From Paenibacillus sp. HGH0039 (GTDB lineage Bacteria; Bacillota; Bacilli; Paenibacillales; NBRC-103111): a DNA stretch of 64,000 nucleotides. Each line of letters opens with the position of its first letter. The stretch's first letter is position 1. Shown here in pieces: positions 57,283 through 64,000 of this stretch. The stretch is taken from positions 1,094,999-1,158,998 of the forward strand of contig NZ_KE150413.1 in the NCBI RefSeq assembly GCF_000411255.1, written 5' to 3'. A model generated the notes under the pieces. That model saw only the letters and a program-made list of their open reading frames with translations, ran no database searches and had not been told where the DNA came from. A program made the position numbers and the translations under genes.

Positions 57283-58647
57283 ATGAAAAGAAACAAATGG
57301 CTCAACATGGGAATTTCTTTGATGATGGTATCCGCAATTGCGGCAGGGTGCAGCAAAACGAACACAACGACTACGCCGGCAGCTACTCCGGGAGCGTCCT
57401 CGAACGCGAATTCGGGAGAAGCGGGCGGCAAAAAACTGACCGGCGAGTTCGAGATCCAATATTTTGTCGGCGGATACGGAGATACCTGGTGGAAATCGGC
57501 GATCGACGAGTTCCAGAAAGCTAATCCCGATCTGAAAATCAAGCAGTCCGCCGGAGCCAAAATCAACGATCAGATGAAACCCCGCTGGATTCAAGGCAAT
57601 CCGCCGGATGTGGTTTATATCGATGGAGCGGGCGCCAACGCGAGAACCATGTTTCAGGATGGCCAGCTCATGGACATTACCGACTGGTTGAAAACCGCCA
57701 AGAACGCGGACGGCAAAAACATTATGGACCTGTTCATTACCAAGCCGGAAGAGTACGAAGCAGGCAAATACTACGATGTTCCGCTCGTTTTCGGATCGTG
57801 GGGAACGTTCTGGGATCGTGCCGAGTTCAAGAAAAACAACTGGGAAGAGCCGAAAGACTGGGAGAGCTTCCTTGCGGTAGGCGACAAAATCAAAGCTTCC
57901 GGCAAAATGAGCGTCTACATTCACACCGGCGTGTACCCGTACTACATTAACGGGGCGTTCCTGGATTCCGCAACCGTGGCGGCGAACAACTACGATACGT
58001 CCGTTATTAAAAAAATCAACAACATGGAAGAAGGCGTATTCAAAAGCGAACCGGTTATGAAAGCGCTTGACAAGATCATTCAAATGCGCGATAAGGGCTT
58101 CATCGACAAGGGTTCCGTCGCTTTGAACCACACGGACTCCCAGACGCAGTTCCTTCAGCACAAAGCGGCCTTTATTCCGAACGGCCTCTGGGTAGAGAAC
58201 GAAATGAAAAAAGACGTGCCGCAAGGCTTTGAATTCGGATTCATTCCGTCCATTGCCCAGGAAAAAGGCGGAAAAAGCGTAGCCATTCCGACTACGGCTA
58301 CAATGGGTATCGCAAAAAAAGCGAAAAATCCGGAAGCGGCAAAAGCGTTCATCCAGTTTATTTTTACGGAGAAGCAAGCGGGGAAATGGGCGGAAGCGAC
58401 AGGCGCTCTGCTTAACGTGAAAACGAATCTTGACAACACGTCCGCAAGCACCTTGGCAAAAACGGCCATCAAATCCTACAGCTCCCCGGATACGGTCGTA
58501 GCGCCGGAGCCGGTTATTCCGGAAGACCTCAAAAAAGTGCGTAACGATTCCACGCTGGCTCTGACTCAAGGCACAATCACCAAAGAAGAGTGGGCGAAAC
58601 GTATGGAAGACGAAGCAGCCAAGCAGCGCGCCAAATTGAAAAAATAA
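57283..58647 (+). CDS. Sugar ABC transporter substrate-binding lipoprotein
   Basis: This 454-residue protein has a lipoprotein signal with A-A-G-C and Cys23, an acid/Thr-rich linker, and the family 1 sugar-binding fold (FQKANPDLKIK, PPDVVYIDG, YDVPLVFGSWGTFWDRAEF, TTATMGIAKKAKNPEAAKAFIQFIF). It most resembles the NgcE group that binds GlcNAc or chitobiose, which fits the PTS gene in the same operon. The ATG at 57283 is 9 bases after AAGGAG. Confidence 0.9.
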   Translation: MKRNKWLNMGISLMMVSAIAAGCSKTNTTTTPAATPGASSNANSGEAGGKKLTGEFEIQYFVGGYGDTWWKSAIDEFQKANPDLKIKQSAGAKINDQMKPRWIQGNPPDVVYIDGAGANARTMFQDGQLMDITDWLKTAKNADGKNIMDLFITKPEEYEAGKYYDVPLVFGSWGTFWDRAEFKKNNWEEPKDWESFLAVGDKIKASGKMSVYIHTGVYPYYINGAFLDSATVAANNYDTSVIKKINNMEEGVFKSEPVMKALDKIIQMRDKGFIDKGSVALNHTDSQTQFLQHKAAFIPNGLWVENEMKKDVPQGFEFGFIPSIAQEKGGKSVAIPTTATMGIAKKAKNPEAAKAFIQFIFTEKQAGKWAEATGALLNVKTNLDNTSASTLAKTAIKSYSSPDTVVAPEPVIPEDLKKVRNDSTLALTQGTITKEEWAKRMEDEAAKQRAKLKK

Positions 58648-58666
58648 GCACCCATATCTCCGGAGT

Positions 58667-58698
58667 GATAATAAGGGAATGCGAATTCCCTTATTGTC
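58667..58698 (+). other. Intercistronic hairpin after the binding-protein gene
   Basis: GATAATAAGGGAAT pairs with ATTCCCTTATTGTC (14 pairs, one mismatch or wobble) around GCGA, without a T run. This is typical of RNA elements that stabilise the upstream binding-protein mRNA. Confidence 0.75.
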
Positions 58699-58724
58699 GT
58701 TCCCAGGAAAGCGGAGGTTCTCGC

Positions 58725-59678
58725 ATGAAAGGAACACCTGTGACTAATCCGGCTGGAGCCATCGTGGCGAAAAAGCCGAAGGGCGGACGCTCCAAGGTAA
58801 GACGCAATCTGTTTATTGCTTCTTTTATCCTTCCGACTCTGCTGCTCTATCTCGTATTCACCGTTTATCCGATGCTGAAAGGCATCTATCTCAGCTTGTT
58901 CGACTGGTCCGGCGGCTCCATGGATTACAATTTTATCGGGCTGGATAATTTTAAAGAAATGTTCAAGGACCCCATTATACCGAAGGCCCTGCTGAACGAT
59001 TATTTCCTGGTTGCGGGCAAAGTGATTGGCTTTATGGTGCTCGCCCTGTTTTTTGCAGTCTCGCTTACCCGTCTCAAAATCAAAGGCTCCGGGTTTTACC
59101 GGGCGATCTTCTTCCTTCCGAACGTAATCTCCGTCGTAGTCGTCGGCGTGCTGTGGCGTTATGTCTACAACCCGAACCTGGGCTTTCTGAACTCCCTGAT
59201 CGGTGCGGTTAAAGGCGAGCCGTTCGTGTTTCCTTGGCTGGGAGATGCGGCAACGGCGATGTGGTCTCTGCTTCCGCCTTCGATCTGGGCCGGCGTCGGC
59301 TTCTGTACCTTGCTCTTGATCGCGGGAATTTTGAGCATCCCGGACTCTCTGTACGAAGCCGCAGGACTTGACGGCGCCACCCAGTGGCAGCAGTTCTGGC
59401 ACATTACGCTTCCGCTGACGTGGGAACAGATTCAGACGTCCGTGATCTGGATCGTGATGACGACACTGAACGGCTCCTTTATCATTGTCTCGATTATGAC
59501 CGAGGGCGGGCCTGATAACGCGACCCAAGTACTGGGCTCCTACTTGTACCAGCAGGGCTTCAGGCAGTATCACCTGAGCTATGCGGCGGCTATCGGCGTA
59601 TTGACGCTCTTTGTTTCTCTGATCACGACGGTTGCCTTGCAGCGCATTATGAAAAGAGAACCGTTAGAAATTTCGTAG
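58725..59678 (+). CDS. Sugar ABC transporter permease (MalF-like)
   Basis: This 317-residue protein has six membrane helices and the ABC permease EAA loop in EAAGLDGATQWQQFWHITLPLTW. GGAGG lies 7 bases before the ATG at 58725. It pairs with the next permease. An ATPase gene is absent from the operon, so a shared MsmX-type ATPase is likely supplied from elsewhere. Confidence 0.92.
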   Translation: MKGTPVTNPAGAIVAKKPKGGRSKVRRNLFIASFILPTLLLYLVFTVYPMLKGIYLSLFDWSGGSMDYNFIGLDNFKEMFKDPIIPKALLNDYFLVAGKVIGFMVLALFFAVSLTRLKIKGSGFYRAIFFLPNVISVVVVGVLWRYVYNPNLGFLNSLIGAVKGEPFVFPWLGDAATAMWSLLPPSIWAGVGFCTLLLIAGILSIPDSLYEAAGLDGATQWQQFWHITLPLTWEQIQTSVIWIVMTTLNGSFIIVSIMTEGGPDNATQVLGSYLYQQGFRQYHLSYAAAIGVLTLFVSLITTVALQRIMKREPLEIS

Positions 59679-59691
59679 AGGGGTTATATGC

Positions 59692-60537
59692 ATGAGTGAT
59701 GGACTGAAAAACCCGTTCTGGCGCATAGTCGTCAACCTGCTTTTAATCGTGTGGGCGATCATGGTGCTTTACCCGCTCGTCTGGACCGTTCTCGGCTCCC
59801 TGAAAGATAACCAGCAGTTTTTCCAGGGAAAACCGTGGAATCTTCCCCAATTTCCGCTGTTGTTCTCCAACTTCAGTTACGTTTGGGATAAATACCAGTT
59901 CGGCGGCTATTTTATGAATTCGATCATCGTTACGGTAGTCAGTGTCCTGGCGGGTCTCGTGCTTTCGGCAATGACGGCGTATATTCTGGCCCGGTTTGCC
60001 TTCAAGGGAAGCGGCGTCCTTTATTACGTGTATATCGCTTCGATGATGATTCCCATGTTCCTCGGGATGATTCCCCTGTTCTTCCTGATGAGCGATATGG
60101 GATTGACCAATTCCCTTCTTGGGCTTATCATCGTATACACAGTTTCTACCATTCCGTTCAGTGTGTTCGTCCTGGTCGGATTCTTCAAAACACTGCCGTC
60201 CGAAATCGAGGAAGCGGCCATGATGGATGGCGCCTCTTACTACGGCATTTTCTTCCGCATTATGATGCCTCTCGCCAAACCGGGACTCATTTCCGTCAGC
60301 ATCATCAACGTGCTGAATACGTGGAATGAATACATTCTCGGCGTCGTACTTAATAGTGAGCCTTCCAAATACACTCTTCCTGTGGGCATTGCCGTTATGC
60401 AAGGGGAGATGCAGTACCGGACGGAATGGGGTCCGCTGTTTGCGGCGCTTCTCATTTCCATGGTGCCGGTCATGATTTTCTATCTCATTTTTCAGCGTCA
60501 AATTGCCAGCGGAATTACAGCGGGTGCGGTTAAATAA
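59692..60537 (+). CDS. Sugar ABC transporter permease (MalG-like)
   Basis: This 281-residue protein has six helices and the EAA loop EEAAMMDGASYYGIFFRIMMPLAKP. It starts 13 bases after the first permease, preceded by GAGGGG. With the lipoprotein and the first permease it completes the membrane part of a carbohydrate importer. Confidence 0.92.
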   Translation: MSDGLKNPFWRIVVNLLLIVWAIMVLYPLVWTVLGSLKDNQQFFQGKPWNLPQFPLLFSNFSYVWDKYQFGGYFMNSIIVTVVSVLAGLVLSAMTAYILARFAFKGSGVLYYVYIASMMIPMFLGMIPLFFLMSDMGLTNSLLGLIIVYTVSTIPFSVFVLVGFFKTLPSEIEEAAMMDGASYYGIFFRIMMPLAKPGLISVSIINVLNTWNEYILGVVLNSEPSKYTLPVGIAVMQGEMQYRTEWGPLFAALLISMVPVMIFYLIFQRQIASGITAGAVK

Positions 60538-60581
60538 CGGCCCGCCGCTTTTTTCCGCAAGATGAAAAAAGGTGAGCAAAC

Positions 60582-62015
60582 ATGCTGCATACGCTTCAAA
60601 AAATCGGCCGGTCTCTCATGATACCGATTGCCGTCCTGCCGGCCGCCGCAATTTTGCAGCGGCTCGGCGCTTTTACTTTCCAGGATCCGTTTCTGATCTT
60701 CATCTCGAAAATATTCAGCACAGGCGGCAATGCCATTGTGGATAACCTTCCTCTGCTGTTTGCGATCGGCATCGCAATCGGTATGACGTCCGGTCAAGGA
60801 GTGGCGGCGCTTGCGGCTACGGTAGGATACGTCGTGTTTGTGAGAGCGCTTGCGACTTTTGAAAGCGTACCCGTAGAGCAGACGACGCCCGGAGCCCATC
60901 TGGATATGGGTGTCCTCGGAGGGATGATGACGGGGCTTATCACCGTGATGCTGTTTAACCGGTTTCATAATATCAAGCTTCCGGATTACCTCATGTTTTT
61001 CGGGGGCCGGCGTTTTGTGCCCATCATTACCTCGCTCGTTATGGCGGGAATGGGGGGGATCATGGGCCTGATCTGGCCTCCTGTACAGGATGTGATCCGG
61101 GATGCGGGCCTCTGGATCGTAGATGCGGGGGGAATCGGCGTATTCATGTACGGCTTTCTGAATCGGCTTCTCCTGGTCACGGGTCTGCACCATATTCTGA
61201 ACAGTATCGTGTGGTTTCAGGTGGGCGAGTTCATGACAAATACCGGAACTTATGTTCATGGCGATATGACCCGCTACAACGCGGGCGATCCGAGCGCGGG
61301 CATGTTCATGAGCGGCTTTTTCCCGACGATGATATTCGGCTTGCCTGCGGCCGCTTTGGCGATGATCAAATGCGCGCTGCCGGAGAAGCGGAAGAAAGCG
61401 GCCGCTCTGCTTTACAGCGCCGCACTCACCTCGATGCTCACCGGGGTGACGGAACCGCTTGAATTTTCGTTTATGTTTGCGGCACCGCTGCTGTACGGAG
61501 TGCATGCGGTTCTGAACGGTCTTTCGATGCTGCTCATGCATCTGTTTAATATTAAGCTCGGTTTCAGTTTCTCGGGAGGATTTATCGATTTGTTGTTGAA
61601 TTGGAAATTAAAGGAATTTCCTTTTACGTTTCTGATCATAGGAGCTGTCTATTTTGTCGTCTACTACGGGTTGTTCCTGTTTCTGATTAAAGCCTTTAAA
61701 TTGAAAACCCCCGGCAGGGAAGAAGACTTTCCCGGTTTGACCGCGGCGATCGTATCTTCGGCCCCGCCCCCGGAGGAAGAACGGATTACGGCTATCGTGA
61801 ACAGCGTGGGCGGCATCGGCAATATCATCAAAGTGGACTCCTGCATAACCCGGCTGAGGCTGTGGCTTAAAGAGGCTGAAGAAGTGGAGGAAGAAAAACT
61901 GAAGGAACTGGGTGCATTCGGAATTATGAACATGGGAAAGGGACACGTGCACGTTATTTTCGGGACGGACTCGGAACTGATTAAGGAATCCATTGCCAAA
62001 CGTTTAGCTGCCTAG
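60582..62015 (+). CDS. PTS N-acetylglucosamine-type EIIBC
   Basis: This 477-residue protein imports and phosphorylates a sugar. Residues 1-380 are an EIIC domain of the glucose/GlcNAc superfamily (MIPIAVLPAAAILQRLG, GLHHILNSIVWFQ, TGVTEPLEF). Residues about 400-477 are EIIB with the phosphorylated Cys421 in VDSCITRLR. No EIIA is attached, so it must use another EIIA. GlcNAc is the likely substrate. It starts 44 bases after the permease gene, with AAAAGGTG before it. Confidence 0.9.
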   Translation: MLHTLQKIGRSLMIPIAVLPAAAILQRLGAFTFQDPFLIFISKIFSTGGNAIVDNLPLLFAIGIAIGMTSGQGVAALAATVGYVVFVRALATFESVPVEQTTPGAHLDMGVLGGMMTGLITVMLFNRFHNIKLPDYLMFFGGRRFVPIITSLVMAGMGGIMGLIWPPVQDVIRDAGLWIVDAGGIGVFMYGFLNRLLLVTGLHHILNSIVWFQVGEFMTNTGTYVHGDMTRYNAGDPSAGMFMSGFFPTMIFGLPAAALAMIKCALPEKRKKAAALLYSAALTSMLTGVTEPLEFSFMFAAPLLYGVHAVLNGLSMLLMHLFNIKLGFSFSGGFIDLLLNWKLKEFPFTFLIIGAVYFVVYYGLFLFLIKAFKLKTPGREEDFPGLTAAIVSSAPPPEEERITAIVNSVGGIGNIIKVDSCITRLRLWLKEAEEVEEEKLKELGAFGIMNMGKGHVHVIFGTDSELIKESIAKRLAA

Positions 62016-62031
62016 ATGGAGGAGAACCTTT

Positions 62032-62868
62032 ATGATTCAAAGAAAAATCATTCACGTGCTTTCCCATAATGTAGTCATGACGAAGCTTTCGACCGGCAAA
62101 AATTCAATTGCGTTCGGCAAAGGAATCGGATTCAAAAAAGAACCAGGCATGATTATACAGGACGCCGATATTTCGCAGGAATTTCTGCTGCACACTTCGG
62201 AAGTGCTGGAGCACTACGAGCACATTCTTCATGCCGTTGACGTCAAAATTATCGGGATTACGGAAGAAGTGATCGCATACGCGCAGGGGCATTTGGAAGG
62301 GGAATTTTCCGAAACGATCCACGCCGCGCTGGTCGATCACATCAACTTTGCCGTGGAACGCTGCAAGCGGGGGGTTCATATCCTTAATCCGTTCGCTTAC
62401 GAAATCAAGCACTTGTACGAGGAAGAGTACCGGATAGCCAGCAAGGCGATCGATTTTCTGAATCAGCATCTGGATGTGAGGCTGCCGGACGATGAAATCG
62501 CTTTTCTCGCGATGCATTTCCATACCGCCCGGACCAAGGTGGAAAAAGGAACGGCGCTTGCGGTGGTCAGACTGGTCGCCCAGGTAATCGAGAGAGCCAA
62601 GGAACTCGGTCTGGATTTTGACAATTCGTTCTCGACCGTCCGTTTTATTTCTCATTTAAAAGCGCTTATCGACCGGATCATGGAACAAAAAACGATACGG
62701 AATCCCCTGCTGGGTAAAATCTGCGAGGAATATCCCCTGGCGTTTCAAAAAGCGGTCCTTTTGGCGGAACTGCTCAAGGCGAATCTCCAAAAACCGATTC
62801 CGATGGATGAGATCGGCTTTCTGGCTCTTCACCTCGAACGGCAGATGCAGCGCTCCGGGATGGACTAA
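62032..62868 (+). CDS. PRD-containing transcription antiterminator (GlcT/LicT type)
   Basis: This 278-residue protein has an N-terminal RNA-binding CAT domain (residues 1-60, RKIIHVLSHNVV, GKNSIAFGKGIGFKK) and two PTS regulation domains (about 70-170 and 175-278), with conserved His-containing segments LVDHINFAVERC, LAMHFHTAR and LALHLERQ. It should bind the RAT-like hairpin in the operon leader and be controlled by phosphorylation from the EIIBC encoded 17 bases upstream. Confidence 0.93.
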   Translation: MIQRKIIHVLSHNVVMTKLSTGKNSIAFGKGIGFKKEPGMIIQDADISQEFLLHTSEVLEHYEHILHAVDVKIIGITEEVIAYAQGHLEGEFSETIHAALVDHINFAVERCKRGVHILNPFAYEIKHLYEEEYRIASKAIDFLNQHLDVRLPDDEIAFLAMHFHTARTKVEKGTALAVVRLVAQVIERAKELGLDFDNSFSTVRFISHLKALIDRIMEQKTIRNPLLGKICEEYPLAFQKAVLLAELLKANLQKPIPMDEIGFLALHLERQMQRSGMD

Positions 62869-62879
62869 ACCGCTTCTCT

Positions 62880-62943
62880 GCTGCCGTAGGGAAAGTGGCG
62901 GGCTCCGGTCGGAAGCGGCACCCCGCATTTTCTCGACGGCAGC
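62880..62943 (+). other. Large intergenic inverted repeat after the antiterminator gene
   Basis: GCTGCCGT pairs with ACGGCAGC, and inner bases extend it to an imperfect stem of about 20 pairs with an 18-base loop. No T run follows, so it is not a standard terminator. Confidence 0.55.
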
Positions 62944-62978
62944 AATCGTGATAAGATCGGAATGAGGAGGGATGAATC

Positions 62979-63974
62979 ATGACAGATTCCACATTCCGTG
63001 CCTTGCAGGTTGATAAGACCGGGCAGGGCGTTTCACTGGGTATACGCGAAATGACGGTGGAGGAGCTCCCTGAAGGCGAGCTGCTGGTGAAGGTTGCCTA
63101 CTCCGGCGTCAACTTCAAGGACGGTCTTGCCTCCACGCCGGAGAGCAAGACCGTCCGTTCTTATCCGATGGTGCTCGGCATCGACTTGTCCGGCACCGTC
63201 GTCTCATCGGCCGATCCGCGCTATAAGGAAGGGGACGAAATCCTCGTCACCGGCTACGCGCTCGGGACCGGGCATTTCGGCGGCTACAGCGAGCTGGCCC
63301 GGGTGCCGGCGGACTGGGCGGTGCCCGTACCGGTCGGCCTGACGCCGAAGGACGTCATGGCGCTCGGCACCGCGGGCTTCACGGCCGCTCTCTCCATCCA
63401 GCGGCTGGAAGACAACGGCCTGCGCCCGGGCCAGGGTCCCGTGCTTGTCACGGGAGCTACCGGCGGCGTGGGCAGCACCGCCGTCTCCATGCTGGCGGGT
63501 CTCGGCTACGAGGTAGCCGCCAGCACGGGCAAAAGCTCCGAGCACGCATACCTGCGCGGGCTCGGAGCAAGCGAGGTGCTGCCGCGCGAAGCGCTTGCGG
63601 CAGAAGACGGCAAGCCTCTCCGCCGCGAGCAGTGGAGCGCGGCGGTAGATCCTGTGGGCGGCGCGTCGCTTCCGTACGTGCTCGGCACGGTACGGTACGG
63701 CGGCTCCGTCGCCCTCAGCGGGCTCACCGGCGGCGGGGCGTTTCCCGCCACCGTGTACCCGTTCATCCTGCGCGGCGTGAACCTTCTGGGCATAGACTCC
63801 GTCTACTGCCCGGCCGATTTGCGCAGGAAGCTGTGGGAGCGGCTTGCCGGCGACCTCAAGCCGCGCAGCCTGGGGGACATGATCCAGCGGGAAATCACGC
63901 TGGAGGAAGTGCCTGCGGCGCTGCAGGACATCCTGGCGGGCCGCATGCGCGGACGCGTCGTGGTGCGCCTGTAG
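62979..63974 (+). CDS. YhdH/YhfP-family quinone oxidoreductase
   Basis: This 331-residue zinc-free alcohol dehydrogenase-like enzyme shows VAYSGVNFKDGLA, GIDLSGTV, ALGTAGFTAALSIQRL, the NADPH loop VTGATGGVGSTAVSMLA, and LGIDSVYCP. The pattern matches YhfP and acryloyl-CoA reductase AcuI. GAGGAGGG lies before the ATG. It has no obvious link to the sugar operon upstream, and the window ends 26 bases after its stop. Confidence 0.93.
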   Translation: MTDSTFRALQVDKTGQGVSLGIREMTVEELPEGELLVKVAYSGVNFKDGLASTPESKTVRSYPMVLGIDLSGTVVSSADPRYKEGDEILVTGYALGTGHFGGYSELARVPADWAVPVPVGLTPKDVMALGTAGFTAALSIQRLEDNGLRPGQGPVLVTGATGGVGSTAVSMLAGLGYEVAASTGKSSEHAYLRGLGASEVLPREALAAEDGKPLRREQWSAAVDPVGGASLPYVLGTVRYGGSVALSGLTGGGAFPATVYPFILRGVNLLGIDSVYCPADLRRKLWERLAGDLKPRSLGDMIQREITLEEVPAALQDILAGRMRGRVVVRL

Positions 63975-64000
63975 CGCACACGGGCCGATGCGGCGATGCT

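Overview
The window looks like a chromosomal stretch of a Paenibacillus-type, spore-forming Firmicute. It carries spore genes (cotJABC and four YheC/YheD-family ATP-grasp proteins), a sufCDSUB operon in the Bacillus order, the bacillar yuaF-yuaG flotillin pair, strong AGGAGG ribosome binding sites with many TTG/GTG starts, and moderately GC-rich coding sequence. I found no rRNA, tRNA, CRISPR array, transposase or prophage block.

Layout. 1-3.9 kb: methionine salvage (mtnK-mtnA), a Dps-like ferritin and a DUF1802 protein. 4.2-9.4 kb: the SUF Fe-S assembly operon behind a promoter covered by Fur-box-like sites. 9.5-11.0 kb: an AT-rich two-gene islet (secreted protein, lipoprotein) bounded by two related terminator repeats. 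11.2-25.5 kb: housekeeping and signalling genes, with two HD-GYP phosphodiesterases, a MoaD-MoaE fusion with MoeB, a UshA/YunD-type nucleotidase, UppP, an MMPL transporter, YfkAB, a CBS/CorC protein and a YtvI-like permease. 25.7-28.3 kb: a GH84 glucosaminidase on the minus strand. 28.5-29.7 kb: cotJABC.

30-34.5 kb is a cell-wall module: a 3D-domain protein and an NlpC/P60 hydrolase, each behind a c-di-AMP (ydaO-type) riboswitch, with a polysaccharide deacetylase lipoprotein between them and a small holin after them. 34.8-36.3 kb holds a pirin under a likely operator, an unknown protein, and a small WYL-like protein with a LexA-box-like site on its promoter. 36.4-41.1 kb is a sugar catabolic cluster (TIM-barrel isomerase, Gfo/Idh dehydrogenase, MFS, ROK regulator). 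41.1-43.9 kb is murR-like/nagB/nagA. 45.1-51.7 kb holds membrane glycosyltransferases (two GT39-like, one GT2, DUF2304, SMR-like), interrupted by oppositely transcribed yuaFG with a sigma-W-like promoter. 51.8-56.8 kb holds two tandem YheD-like/YheC-like pairs.

57.0-62.9 kb is the most striking unit. A sugar ABC transporter (lipoprotein plus two permeases, no ATPase), a GlcNAc-type PTS EIIBC and a GlcT/LicT-type antiterminator lie downstream of one leader. That leader shows a promoter, an RNA hairpin resembling an antiterminator target (RAT), an overlapping strong terminator, and a perfect cre-consensus palindrome. Together with nagAB and GH84 this points to strong investment in N-acetylglucosamine or chitin/peptidoglycan sugars. 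The window closes with a YhfP-type quinone oxidoreductase.

All family assignments come from reading motifs; no database search was run.
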